Source: Coriaria nepalensis (lineage: Eukaryota > Streptophyta > Magnoliopsida > Cucurbitales > Coriariaceae). From it: 64,000 bases of DNA. The notes below the pieces were generated by a model that saw only the letters and a list, made by a program, of their open reading frames with translations, did not search any database and was not told the DNA's origin. Shown piece after piece: positions 50,497-63,580 of this stretch. Location of the stretch: assembly GCA_027186245.1 (NCBI GenBank), contig CP114481.1, positions 40,455,501 to 40,519,500 on the forward strand. The letters run 5' to 3'. The translations under genes were made by a program, and so were the position numbers. Each line of letters begins with the position of its first letter. Positions within the stretch are counted from its first letter, which is position 1.

Positions 50497-53400
50497 AAGC
50501 AAGTCGAACGAATTCTAGTTCTGCACTACAGACACAACTTTTGTGCATGCAAATGATCATTGCAAGGAAGGTGTGCATTCGTTTAACTTTAAAATCATTT
50601 CAATGAGTCATTTCAAGTCAATAACTTATGTCATAGCAAGTCGAACGTATTATAGTTTTGCACTACAGACACAAAATTTTGTGCACAACTTGCAAATGAT
50701 CATTGGAAGGAAAGTGTGCATTCGTTTAACCTTAAAATCATTTCAATGAGTCATTTCAAGTCAATAACTTATTTCAAAGCAATTCGAACGAATTCTAGTT
50801 TTGCACTATAGAGACAACTTTTGTGCATAACTTGCAAATGATCATTGCAAGGAAAGTGTGCATTCGTTTAACCTTAAAATCATTTCAATGAGTCGCTTCA
50901 AGTCAATAACTTATTTCAAAGCAATTCGAACGAATTCTAGTTTTGCACTACAGAGACAACTTTTGTGCATAACTTGCAAATGATCATTGCAAGGAAAGTG
51001 TGCATTCGTTTAAAATTAAAATCATTTCAATGAGTCCTTTCAAGTCAGTAACTTATTTCGAAGCAAGTCGAACGAATTCTAGTTTTCTACTACAAACACA
51101 ACTTTTGTGCATAACTTGTAAATGATCATTGCAAGGAAAGTGTGCTTTCGTTTAACCTTAAAATCATTTCAAGTCAATAACTTATTTCAAAGCAATTCGA
51201 ACGAATTCTAGTTTTGCACTACAGACACAACTTTTGTGCATAACTTGCAAATGATCATTCCAAGGAAAGTGGGCATTCGTTTGACCTTAAAATCATTTCA
51301 ATCAGTCATTTCAAGTCAATAACTTATTTCAAAGCAATTCGAATGAATTCTAGTTTTGCACTATAGACACAACTTTTGTGCATAACTTGCAAATGATCAT
51401 TGCAAGGAAAGTGTGCATTCGTTTAACCTTAAAATCATTTCAATCAGTCATTTCAAGTCAATAACTTATTTCAAAGCAAGTCGAACGAATTCTAGTTTTG
51501 CACTATAGACACAACTTTTGTGCATAACTTGCAAATGATCATTGCAAGGAAAGTGTGCATTCGTTTAACCTTAAAATCATTTCAATGAGTCATTTCAAGT
51601 CAACTTATTTCAAAGCAGGTCGAACGAATTCTAGTTTTGCACTACAGACACAACTTTTGTGCATAACTTGCAAATGATAATTGCAATGAACGTGTGCATT
51701 CGTTTAAAATTAAAATCATTTCAATGAGTCCTTTCAAGTCAATAACTTATTTCAAAGCAATTCGAACGAATTCTAGTTTTGCACTACAGACACAACTTTT
51801 GTGCATAACTTGCAAATGATCATTGCAAGGAAAGTGTGCATTCGTTTATCCTTAAAATCATTTCAATGAGTCATTTCAAATCAATCACTTATTTCAAAGC
51901 AATTCGAACGAATTCTATTTTTCAACAACAAACACAAGTTTTGTGCATAACTTGCAAATGATCATTGCAAGGAAAGTGTGCATTCGTTTAACCTTAAAAT
52001 CATTTCAATGAGTCATTTCAAGTCAATAACTTATTTCAAAGCAGGTCGAACGAATTCTAGTTTTGCACTACAGACACAACTTTTGTGCATAACTTGCAAA
52101 TGATCATTGCAATGAACGTGTGCATTCGTTTAAAATTAAAATCATTTCAATGAGTCCTTTCAAGTCAATAACTTATTTCAAAGCAATTCGAACGAATTCT
52201 AGTTTTGCACTACAGACACAACTTTTCTGCATAACTTGCAAATGATCATTGCAAGGAAAGTGTGCATTCGTTTATCCTTAAAATCATTTCAATGAGTCAT
52301 TTCAAATCAATCACTTATTTCAAAGCAATTCGAACGAATTCTATTTTTCAACAACAAACACAAGTTTTGTGCATAACTTGCAAATGATCATTGCAAGGAA
52401 AGTGTGCATTCGTTTAACCTTAAAATCATTTCAATGAGTCATTTCAAGTCAATAACTTATTTTAAAGCAATTCGAACGAATTCTAGTTTTGCACTACAGA
52501 CACAACTTTTGCGCATAACTTGCAAATGATCATTGCAAGGAATGTGTGCATTCGTTTAAAATTAAAATCATTTCAAAGAGTCATTTCAAGTCAATAACTT
52601 ATTTCAAAGCAAGTCGAACAAATTCTAGATTTGCACTACAGACACAACTTTTGTGCATGCAAATGATCATTGCAAGGAAAGTGTGCATTCGTTTAACCTT
52701 AAAATCATTTCAATGAGTCATTTTAAGTCAATAACTTATTTCATAGCAAGTCGAACGTATTCTAGTTTTGCACTACAGACACAAAATTTTGTGCACAACT
52801 TGCAAATGATCATTGGAAGGAAAGTGTGCATTCGTTTAACCTTAAAATCATTTCAATGAGTCATTTCAAGTCAATAACTTATTTCAAAGCAATTCGAACG
52901 AATTCTAGTTTTGTACTATAGAGACAACTTTTGTGCATAACTTGCAAATGATCATTGCAAGGAAAGTGTGCATTCGTTTGAAATTAAAATCATTTCAATG
53001 AGTCCTTTCAAGTCAATAACTTATTTCGAAGCAAGTCGAATGAATTCTAGTTTTGCACTACAGACATAACTTTTGTGCATAACTTGCAAATGATCATTGC
53101 AAGGAAAGTGTGCATTCGTTTAACCTTAAAATCATTTCAATGAGTCATTTCAAGTCAATAACTTATTTCAAAGCAATTCGAACGAATTCTAGTTTTGCAC
53201 TACAGACACAACTTTTGCGCATAACTTGCAAATCATCATTGCAAGGAAAGTGTGCATTCGTTTAAAATTAAAATCATTTCAAAGAGTCCTTTCAAGTCAA
53301 TAACTTATTTCAACGCAAGTCGAACGAATTCTAGTTTTGCACTACAGACACAACTTTTGTGCATAACGAGCAAATGATCACTGCAAGGAAAGTGTGCATT

Positions 53401-54435
53401 CATTTTACCTTAAAATCATTTCAATGAGTCATTTCAAGTCAATAACTTATGTCAAAGCAAGTCGAACGAAAAACAGTTTTGCACTACACACACAACTTTT
53501 GTGCATAACTTGGAAATGATCATTGCAAGGAAAGTGTGCATTCTTTTAACCTTAAAATAATTTCAATGAGTCATTTCAAGTCAATAACTTATTTCAAAGC
53601 AAGTCGAACGAATTCAAGTTTTGCACTACAAACACAAGTTTTGTGCATAAAATGCAAATGATCATTGCAAGGAAAGTGTGCTTTCGTTTAACCTTAAAAT
53701 CATTTCAAGTCAATAACTTATTTCAAAGCAATTCGAACGAATTCTAGTTTTGCACTACAGACACAACCTTTGTGCATAACTTGCAAATGATCATTCCAAG
53801 GAAAGTGGGCATTCGTTTGACCTTAAAATCATTTCAATTAGTCATTTCAAGTCAATAACTTTTTTCAAAGCAATTCGAACGAATTCTAGTTTTGCACTAT
53901 AGACACAACTTTTGTGCATAACTTGCAAATGATCATTGCAAGGAAAGTGTGCATTCGTTTAACCTTAAAATCATTTCAATGAGTCATTTCAAGTCAATAA
54001 CTTATTTCAAAGCAGGTCGAACGAATTCTAGTTTTGCACTACAGACACAACTTTTGTGCATAACTTGCAAATGATAATTGCAAGGAACGTGTGCATTCCT
54101 CTAAAATTAAAATCATTTCAATGAGTCCTTTCAAGTCAATAACTTATTTCAAAGCAATTCGAACGAATTCTAGTTTTGCACTACAGACACAACTTTTGTG
54201 CATAACTTGCAAATGATCATTGCAAGGAAAGTGTGCATTCGTTTATCCTTAAAATCATTTCAATGAGTCATTTCAAATCAATCACTTATTTCAAAGCAAT
54301 TCGAACGAATTCTATTTTTGCACTACAAACACAAGTTTTGTGCATAACTTGCAAATGATCATTGCAAGGAAAGTGTGCATTCGTTAAAAATTAAAATCAT
54401 TTCAACGAGTCATTTCAAGTCAATAACTTACTCCA
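50497..54435. repeat. Domain E unit 6 (28-mer, 3939 bp)
   Basis: The 25-mer plus a tandem duplication of three monomers (51613-52038 and 52039-52464, 426 bp each: AAGCAGGTCG, L, TTTTTCAACAAC). The first copy keeps GATAATTG and the second has GATCATTG. A unique 3-bp deletion (GTCAACTTATT) at about 51602 shortens one monomer to 139 bp. Confidence 0.9.
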
Positions 54436-57400
54436 AAGCAAGTCGAACGAATTCTAGTTTTGCACTACAGACACAACTTTTGTGCATGCAAATGATCATT
54501 GCAAGGAAGGTGTGCATTCGTTTAACTTTAAAATCATTTCAATGAGTCATTTCAAGTCAATAACTTATGTCATAGCAAGTCGAACGTATTATAGTTTTGC
54601 ACTACAGACACAAAATTTTGTGCACAACTTGCAAATGATCATTGGAAGGAAAGTGTGCATTCGTTTAACCTTAAAATCATTTCAATGAGTCATTTCAAGT
54701 CAATAACTTATTTCAAAGCAATTCGAACGAATTCTAGTTTTGCACTATAGAGACAACTTTTGTGCATAACTTGCAAATGATCATTGCAAGGAAAGTGTGC
54801 ATTCGTTTAACCTTAAAATCATTTCAATGAGTCGCTTCAAGTCAATAACTTATTTCAAAGCAATTCGAACGAATTCTAGTTTTGCACTACAGAGACAACT
54901 TTTGTGCATAACTTGCAAATGATCATTGCAAGGAAAGTGTGCATTCGTTTAAAATTAAAATCATTTCAATGAGTCCTTTCAAGTCAGTAACTTATTTCGA
55001 AGCAAGTCGAACGAATTCTAGTTTTCTACTACAAACACAACTTTTGTGCATAACTTGTAAATGATCATTGCAAGGAAAGTGTGCTTTCGTTTAACCTTAA
55101 AATCATTTCAAGTCAATAACTTATTTCAAAGCAATTCGAACGAATTCTAGTTTTGCACTACAGACACAACTTTTGTGCATAACTTGCAAATGATCATTCC
55201 AAGGAAAGTGGGCATTCGTTTGACCTTAAAATCATTTCAATGAGTCCTTTCAAGTCAATAACTTATTTCAAAGCAATTCGAACGAATTCTAGTTTTGCAC
55301 TACAGACACAACTTTTGTGCATAACTTGCAAATGATCATTGCAAGGAAAGTGTGCATTCGTTTATCCTTAAAATCATTTCAATGAGTCATTTCAAATCAA
55401 TCACTTATTTCAAAGCAATTCGAACGAATTCTATTTTTCAACAACAAACACAAGTTTTGTGCATAACTTGCAAATGATCATTGCAAGGAAAGTGTGCATT
55501 CGTTTAACCTTAAAATCATTTCAATGAGTCATTTCAAGTCAATAACTTATTTTAAAGCAATTCGAACGAATTCTAGTTTTGCACTACAGACACAACTTTT
55601 GCGCATAACTTGCAAATGATCATTGCAAGGAATGTGTGCATTCGTTTAAAATTAAAATCATTTCAAAGAGTCATTTCAAGTCAATAACTTATTTCAAAGC
55701 AAGTCGAACAAATTCTAGATTTGCACTACAGACACAACTTTTGTGCATGCAAATGATCATTGCAAGGAAAGTGTGCATTCGTTTAACCTTAAAATCATTT
55801 CAATGAGTCATTTTAAGTCAATAACTTATTTCATAGCAAGTCGAACGTATTCTAGTTTTGCACTACAGACACAAAATTTTGTGCACAACTTGCAAATGAT
55901 CATTGGAAGGAAAGTGTGCATTCGTTTGACCTTAAAATCATTTCAATCAGTCATTTCAAGTCAATAACTTATTTCAAAGCAATTCGAATGAATTCTAGTT
56001 TTGCACTATAGACACAACTTTTGTGCATAACTTGCAAATGATCATTGCAAGGAAAGTGTGCATTCGTTTAGCCTTAAAATCATTTCAATCAGTCATTTCA
56101 AGTCAATAACTTATTTCAAAGCAAGTCGAACGAATTCTAGTTTTGCACTATAGACACAACTTTTGTGCATAACTTGCAAATGATCATTGCAAGGAAAGTG
56201 TGCATTCGTTTAACCTTAAAATCATTTCAATGAGTCATTTCAAGTCAATAACTTATTTCAAAGCAGGTCGAACGAATTCTAGTTTTGCACTACAGACACA
56301 ACTTTTGTGCATAACTTGCAAATGATCATTGCAATGAACGTGTGCATTCGTTTAAAATTAAAATCATTTCAATGAGTCCTTTCAAGTCAATAACTTATTT
56401 CAAAGCAATTCGAACGAATTCTAGTTTTGCACTACAGACACAACTTTTGTGCATAACTTGCAAATGATCATTGCAAGGAAAGTGTGCATTCGTTTATCCT
56501 TAAAATCATTTCAATGAGTCATTTCAAATCAATCACTTATTTCAAAGCAATTCGAACGAATTCTATTTTTCAACAACAAACACAAGTTTTGTGCATAACT
56601 TGCAAATGATCATTGCAAGGAAAGTGTGCATTCGTTTAACCTTAAAATCATTTCAATGAGTCATTTCAAGTCAATAACTTATTTTAAAGCAATTCGAACG
56701 AATTCTAGTTTTGCACTACAGACACAACTTTTGCGCATAACTTGCAAATGATCATTGCAAGGAATGTGTGCATTCGTTTAAAATTAAAATCATTTCAAAG
56801 AGTCATTTCAAGTCAATAACTTATTTCAAAGCAAGTCGAACAAATTTTAGATTTGCACTACAGACACAACTTTTGTGCATGCAAATGATCATTGCAAGGA
56901 AAGTGTGCATTCGTTTAACCTTAAAATCATTTCAATGAGTCATTTTAAGTCAATAACTTATTTCATAGCAAGTCGAACGTATTCTAGTTTTGCACTACAG
57001 ACACAAAATTTTGTGCACAACTTGCAAATGATCATTGGAAGGAAAGTGTGCATTCGTTTAACCTTAAAATCATTTCAATGAGTCATTTCAAGTCAATAAC
57101 TTATTTCAAAGCAATTCGAACGAATTCTAGTTTTGCACTATAGAGACAACTTTTGTGCATAACTTGCAAATGATCATTGCAAGGAAAGTGTGCATTCGTT
57201 TGAAATTAAAATCATTTCAATGAGTCCTTTCAAGTCAATAACTTATTTCGAAGCAAGTCGAATGAATTCTAGTTTTGCACTACAGACATAACTTTTGTGC
57301 ATAACTTGCAAATGATCATTGCAAGGAAAGTGTGCATTCGTTTAACCTTAAAATCATTTCAATGAGTCATTTCAAGTCAATAACTTATTTCAAAGCAATT

Positions 57401-58657
57401 CGAACGAATTCTAGTTTTGCACTACAGACACAACTTTTGCGCATAACTTGCAAATCATCATTGCAAGGAAAGTGTGCATTCGTTTAAAATTAAAATCATT
57501 TCAAAGAGTCCTTTCAAGTCAATAACTTATTTCAACGCAAGTCGAACGAATTCTAGTTTTGCACTACAGACACAACTTTTGTGCATAACGAGCAAATGAT
57601 CACTGCAAGGAAAGTGTGCATTCATTTTACCTTAAAATCATTTCAATGAGTCATTTCAAGTCAATAACTTATGTCAAAGCAAGTCGAACGAAAAACAGTT
57701 TTGCACTACACACACAACTTTTGTGCATAACTTGGAAATGATCATTGCAAGGAAAGTGTGCATTCTTTTAACCTTAAAATAATTTCAATGAGTCATTTCA
57801 AGTCAATAACTTATTTCAAAGCAAGTCGAACGAATTCAAGTTTTGCACTACAAACACAAGTTTTGTGCATAAAATGCAAATGATCATTGCAAGGAAAGTG
57901 TGCTTTCGTTTAACCTTAAAATCATTTCAAGTCAATAACTTATTTCAAAGCAATTCGAACGAATTCTAGTTTTGCACTACAGACACAACTTTTGTGCATA
58001 ACTTGCAAATGATCATTCCAAGGAAAGTGGGCATTCGTTTGACCTTAAAATCATTTCAATTAGTCATTTCAAGTCAATAACTTTTTTCAAAGCAATTCGA
58101 ACGAATTCTAGTTTTGCACTATAGACACAACTTTTGTGCATAACTTGCAAATGATCATTGCAAGGAAAGTGTGCATTCGTTTAACCTTAAAATCATTTCA
58201 ATGAGTCATTTCAAGTCAATAACTTATTTCAAAGCAGGTCGAACGAATTCTAGTTTTGCACTACAGACACAACTTTTGTGCATAACTTGCAAATGATAAT
58301 TGCAAGGAACGTGTGCATTCCTCTAAAATTAAAATCATTTCAATGAGTCCTTTCAAGTCAATAACTTATTTCAAAGCAATTCGAACGAATTCTAGTTTTG
58401 CACTACAGACACAACTTTTGTGCATAACTTGCAAATGATCATTGCAAGGAAAGTGTGCATTCGTTTATCCTTAAAATCATTTCAATGAGTCATTTCAAAT
58501 CAATCACTTATTTCAAAGCAATTCGAACGAATTCTATTTTTGCACTACAAACACAAGTTTTGTGCATAACTTGCAAATGATCATTGCAAGGAAAGTGTGC
58601 ATTCGTTAAAAATTAAAATCATTTCAACGAGTCATTTCAAGTCAATAACTTACTCCA
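54436..58657. repeat. Domain E unit 7 (30-mer, 4222 bp)
   Basis: The 25-mer with five extra monomers. The insertion is bounded by two chimeric monomers: 55129-55270 (CCAAGG-GTGGG joined to GAGTCCTTTC) and 55834-55976 (a P monomer joined to the TTTGACC/ATCAGTC end of the CCAAGG monomer). The same block then occurs again in normal position at about 56.4-57.0 kb. Confidence 0.9.
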
Positions 58658-60202
58658 AAGCAAGTCGAACGAATTCTAGTTTTGCACTACAGACACAACT
58701 TTTGTGCATGCAAATGATCATTGCAAGGAAGGTGTGCATTCGTTTAACTTTAAAATCATTTCAATGAGTCATTTCAAGTCAATAACTTATGTCATAGCAA
58801 GTCGAACGTATTATAGTTTTGCACTACAGACACAAAATTTTGTGCACAACTTGCAAATGATCATTGGAAGGAAAGTGTGCATTCGTTTAACCTTAAAATC
58901 ATTTCAATGAGTCATTTCAAGTCAATAACTTATTTCAAAGCAATTCGAACGAATTCTAGTTTTGCACTATAGAGACAACTTTCGTGCATAACTTGCAAAT
59001 GATCATTGCAAGGAAAGTGTGCATTCGTTTAACCTTAAAATCATTTCAATGAGTCGCTTCAAGTCAATAACTTATTTCAAAGCAATTCGAACGAATTCTA
59101 GTTTTGCACTACAGAGACAACTTTTGTGCATAACTTGCAAATGATCATTGCAAGGAAAGTGTGCATTCGTTTAAAATTAAAATCATTTCAATGAGTCCTT
59201 TCAAGTCAGTAACTTATTTCGAAGCAAGTCGAACGAATTCTAGTTTTCTACTACAAACACAACTTTTGTGCATAACTTGTAAATGATCATTGCAAGGAAA
59301 GTGTGCTTTCGTTTAACCTTAAAATCATTTCAAGTCAATAACTTATTTCAAAGCAATTCGAACGAATTCTAGTTTTGCACTACAGACACAACTTTTGTGC
59401 ATAACTTGCAAATGATCATTCCAAGGAAAGTGGGCATTCGTTTGACCTTAAAATCATTTCAATCAGTCATTTCAAGTCAATAACTTATTTCAAAGCAATT
59501 CGAAGGAATTCTAGTTTTGCACTATAGACACAACTTTTGTGCATAACTTGCAAATGATCATTGCAAGGAAAGTGTGCATTCGTTTAACCTTAAAATCATT
59601 TCAATCAGTCATTTCAAGTCAATAACTTATTTCAAAGCAAGTCGAACGAATTCTAGTTTTGCACTATAGACACAACTTTTGTGCATAACTTGCAAATGAT
59701 CATTGCAAGGAAAGTGTGCATTCGTTTAACCTTAAAATCATTTCAATGAGTCATTTCAAGTCAATAACTTATTTCAAAGCAGGTCGAACGAATTCTAGTT
59801 TTGCACTACAGACACAACTTTTGTGCATAACTTGCAAATGATAATTGCAAGGAACGTGTGCATTCCTCTAAAATTAAAATCATTTCAATGAGTCCTTTCA
59901 AGTCAATAACTTATTTCAAAGCAATTCGAACGAATTCTAGTTTTGCACTACAGACACAACTTTTGTGCATAACTTGCAAATGATCATTGCAAGGAAAGTG
60001 TGCATTCGTTTATCCTTAAAATCATTTCAATGAGTCATTTCAAATCAATCACTTATTTCAAAGCAATTCGAACGAATTCTATTTTTGCACTACAAACACA
60101 AGTTTTGTGCACAACTTGCAAATGATCATTGCAAGGAAAGTGTGCATTCGTTAAAAATTAAAATCATTTCAACGAGTCATTTCAAGTCAATAACTTACTC
60201 CA
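58658..60202. repeat. Domain E unit 8 (truncated 11-mer, 1545 bp)
   Basis: The first eight monomers of the 25-mer are followed directly by its last three. The AAGCAGGTCG monomer at 59777 has the AAGGAACG/CCTCTAAAATT form of the unit's second G monomer, not the AATGAACG form of the first. This indicates a jump between the two G monomers with loss of 14 monomers. Confidence 0.88.
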
Positions 60203-60766
60203 AAGCAAGTCGAACGAATTCTAGTTTTGCACTACAGACACAACTTTTGTGCATGCAAATGATCATTGCAAGGAAGGTGTGCATTCGTTTAACTTTAAAA
60301 TCATTTCAATGAGTCATTTCAAGTCAATAACTTATGTCATAGCAAGTCGAACGTATTATAGTTTTGCACTACAGACACAAAATTTTGTGCACAACTTGCA
60401 AATGATCATTGGAAGGAAAGTGTGCATTCGTTTAACCTTAAAATCATTTCAATGAGTCATTTCAAGTCAATAACTTATTTCAAAGCAATTCGAACGAATT
60501 CTAGTTTTGCACTATAGAGACAACTTTTGTGCATAACTTGCAAATGATCATTGCAAGGAAAGTGTGCATTCGTTTAAAATTCAAATGATTTCAATGAGTC
60601 CTTCCAAGTCAATAACATATTTCGAAGCAAGTCGAACGAATTCTAGTTTTGCACTACAGACATACCTTTTGTGCGTAACTTGCAAATGATCATTGCAAGG
60701 AAAGTGTGCATTCGTTTAACCTTAAAATCATTTCAATGAGTCATTTCAAGTCAATAACTTATTTCA
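60203..60766. repeat. Four-monomer start of a further E unit
   Basis: A 137-bp monomer, the GTATTATAG P monomer and two more (60483, 60625) follow the E order, then the array passes into the 7-mer. The last two carry unusual changes (TTCAAATGATTTC, AACATATTTCG, CATACCTTTTGTGCGTAAC). These suggest less homogenisation at the end of the domain. Confidence 0.85.
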
Positions 60767-61747
60767 AAGCAATTCGAACGAATTCTAGTTTTGCACTATA
60801 GAGACAACTTTTGTGCATAACTTGCAAATGATCATTGCAAGGAAAGTGTGCATTCGTTTAAAATTAAAATCATTTCAATGAGTCCTTTCAAGTCAGTAAC
60901 TTATTTCGAAGCAAGTCGAACGAATTCTAGTTTTCTACTACAAACACAACTTTTGTGCATAACTTGTAAATGATCATTGCAAGGAAAGTGTGCTTTCGTT
61001 TAACCTTAAAATCATTTCAAGTCAATAACTTATTTCAAAGCAATTCGAACGAATTCTAGTTTTGCACTACAGACACAACTTTTGTGCATAACTTGCAAAT
61101 GATCATTCCAAGGAAAGTGGGCATTCGTTTGACCTTAAAATCATTTCAATCAGTCATTTCAAGTAAATAACTTATTTCAAAGCAATTCGAACGAATTCTA
61201 GTTTTGCACTATAGACACAACTTTTGTGCATAACTTGCAAATGATCATTGCAAGGAAAGTGTGCATTCGTTTAACCTTAAAATCATTTCAATCAGTCATT
61301 TCAAGTCAATAACTTATTTCAAAGCAAGTCGAACGAATTCTAGTTTTGCACTACAGACACAACTTTTGTGCATAACTTGCAAATGATCATTGCAAGGAAA
61401 GTGTGCATTCGTTTAACCTTAAAATCATTTCAATGAGTCATTTCAAGTCAATAACTTATGTCAAAGCAAGTGGAACGAATTCTAGTTTTCTACTACAAAC
61501 ACAACTTTTGTGCATAACTTGCAAATGATCATTGCAAGGAAAGTGTGCATTCGTTTAAAATTAAAATCATTTCAATGAGTCATTTCTAGTCAATAACTTA
61601 TGTCAAAGCAAGTCGAACGAATTCTAGTTTTCTACTACAAACACAACTTTTGTGCGTAACTTGCAAATGATCATTGCAAGGAAAGTGTGCATTCGTTTAA
61701 CCTTAAAATCATTTCAATGAGTCATTTCAAGTCAATAACTTATTTCA
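60767..61747. repeat. Tail 7-mer HOR, copy 1 (981 bp)
   Basis: Seven monomers, one of 129 bp: 7 x 142 - 13. Order: TATAGAGAC; TTTCTACTAC/129; CCAAGG-GTGGG; TATAGACAC; S; S(GTGGAACG); S(CTACTAC). The first four follow the domain E order. Confidence 0.88.
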
Positions 61748-62728
61748 AAGCAATTCGAACGAATTCTAGTTTTGCACTATAGAGACAACTTTTGTGCATA
61801 ACTTGCAAATGATCATTGCAAGGAAAGTGTGCATTCGTTTAAAATTAAAATCATTTCAATGAGTCCTTTCAAGTCAGTAACTTATTTCGAAGCAAGTCGA
61901 ACGAATTCTAGTTTTCTACTACAAACACAACTTTTGTGCATAACTTGTAAATGATCATTGCAAGGAAAGTGTGCTTTCGTTTAACCTTAAAATCATTTCA
62001 AGTCAATAACTTATTTCAAAGCAATTCGAACGAATTCTAGTTTTGCACTACAGACACAACTTTTGTGCATAACTTGCAAATGATCATTCCAAGGAAAGTG
62101 GACATTCGTTTGACCTTAAAATCATTTCAATCAGTCATTTCAAGTCAATAACTTATTTCAAAGCAATTCGAACGAATTCTAGTTTTGCACTATAGACACA
62201 ACTTTTGTGCATAACTTGCAAATGATCATTGCAAGGAAAGTGTGCATTCGTTTAACCTTAAAATCATTTCAATGAGTCATTTCAAGTCAATAACTTATTT
62301 CAAAGCAAGTCGAACGAATTCTAGTTTTGCACTACAGACACAACTTTTGTGCATAACTTGCAAATGATCATTGCAAGGAAAGTGTGCATTCGTTTAACCT
62401 TAAAATCATTTCAATGAGTCATTTCAAGTCAATAACTTATGTCAAAGCAAGTGGAACGAATTCTAGTTTTCTACTACAAACACAACTTTTGTGCATAACT
62501 TGCAAATGATCATTGCAAGGAAAGTGTGCATTCATTTAACCTTAGAATCATTTCAATGAGTCATTTCAAGTCAGTAACTTATGTCAAAGCAATTCGTACG
62601 AATTCTAGTTTTGCACTACAGACACAACTTTTGTGCATAACTTGCAAATGATCATTGCAAGGAAAGTGTGCATTCATTTAACCTTAGAATCATTTCAATG
62701 AGTCATTTCAAGTCAATAACTTATTTTA
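61748..62728. repeat. Tail 7-mer HOR, copy 2 (981 bp)
   Basis: Same order as copy 1 at an exact 981-bp offset for six monomers. The seventh is replaced by AAGCAATTCGTACG with CTTAGAATC. GTGGAACG at 61470 and 62451 is the shared marker. Confidence 0.88.
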
Positions 62729-63012
62729 AAGCAATTCGAACGAATTCTAGTTTTGCACTACAGACACAACTTTTGCGCATAACTTGCAAATGATCATTGC
62801 AAGGAATGTGTGCATTCGTTTAAAATTAAAATCATTTCAAAGAGTCATTTCAAGTCAATAACTTATTTCAAAGCAAGTCGAACAAATTCTAGTTTTGCAC
62901 TACACACACAACTTTTGTGCATAACTTGCAAATGATCATTGCAAGGAAAGTGTGCATTCATTTAACCTTAAAATCATTTCAATGAGTCATTTCAAGTCAA
63001 TAACTTATGTCA
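62729..63012. repeat. Two linking monomers between tail HORs
   Basis: An L(TTTGCGC, AATGTGTGC) monomer and an AACAAATTC monomer, both close to a consecutive pair in domain E units. They connect the 7-mer pair to the final 4-mer. Confidence 0.85.
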
Positions 63013-63580
63013 AAGCAAGTCGAACGAATAACAGTTTTGCACTACAGACACAACTTTTGTGCATAACTTGCAAATGATCATTGCTAGGAAAGTGTGCATT
63101 CGTTTAAACTTAAAATAATTTCAATGAGTCATTTCAAGTCAATAACTTATTTCAAAGCAAGTCGAACGAATTCAAGTTTTGCACTACAAACACAAGTTTT
63201 GTGCATAACTTGCAAATGATCATTGCAAGGAAGCTGTGCATTCGTTTAAAATTAAAATCATTTCAATGAGTCATTTCAAGTCAATAACTTACTCCAAAGC
63301 AAGTCGAACGAATTGTAGTTTTGCACTACAGACACAACTTTTGTGCATAACTTGCAAACGATCATTGCAAGGAAAGTGTGCATTCGTTTAACATTAAAAT
63401 CATTTCAATGAGTCATTTCAAGTCAATAACTTATTTCAAAGCAATTCGAACGAATTCTAGTTTTGCACTACAGACACAACTTTTGCGCATAACTTGCAAA
63501 TGATCATTGCAAGGAAAGTGTGCATTCTTTTAACTTTAAAATAATTTCAATGAGTCATTTCAAGTCAATAACTTATGTCA
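63013..63580. repeat. Tail 4-mer HOR, copy 1 (568 bp)
   Basis: Four full-length monomers: GAATAACAG with GCTAGG; CAAGTTTTG with GAAGCTGTG; GAATTGTAG with AAACGATC; and L(TTTGCGC) with TTTTAACTTT. No length variants. Confidence 0.9.

Noticed and set aside
55743..55967. 74-residue open frame with a different C-terminus
   Set aside because: The altered end is caused by the chimeric P monomer at the unit 7 insertion, not by coding evolution.
60085..60312. 75-residue open frame overlapping another in a different frame
   Set aside because: It is opened by a T-to-C change (GTGCACAAC) in one monomer. Two overlapping frames in satellite DNA are a by-product of length variants.
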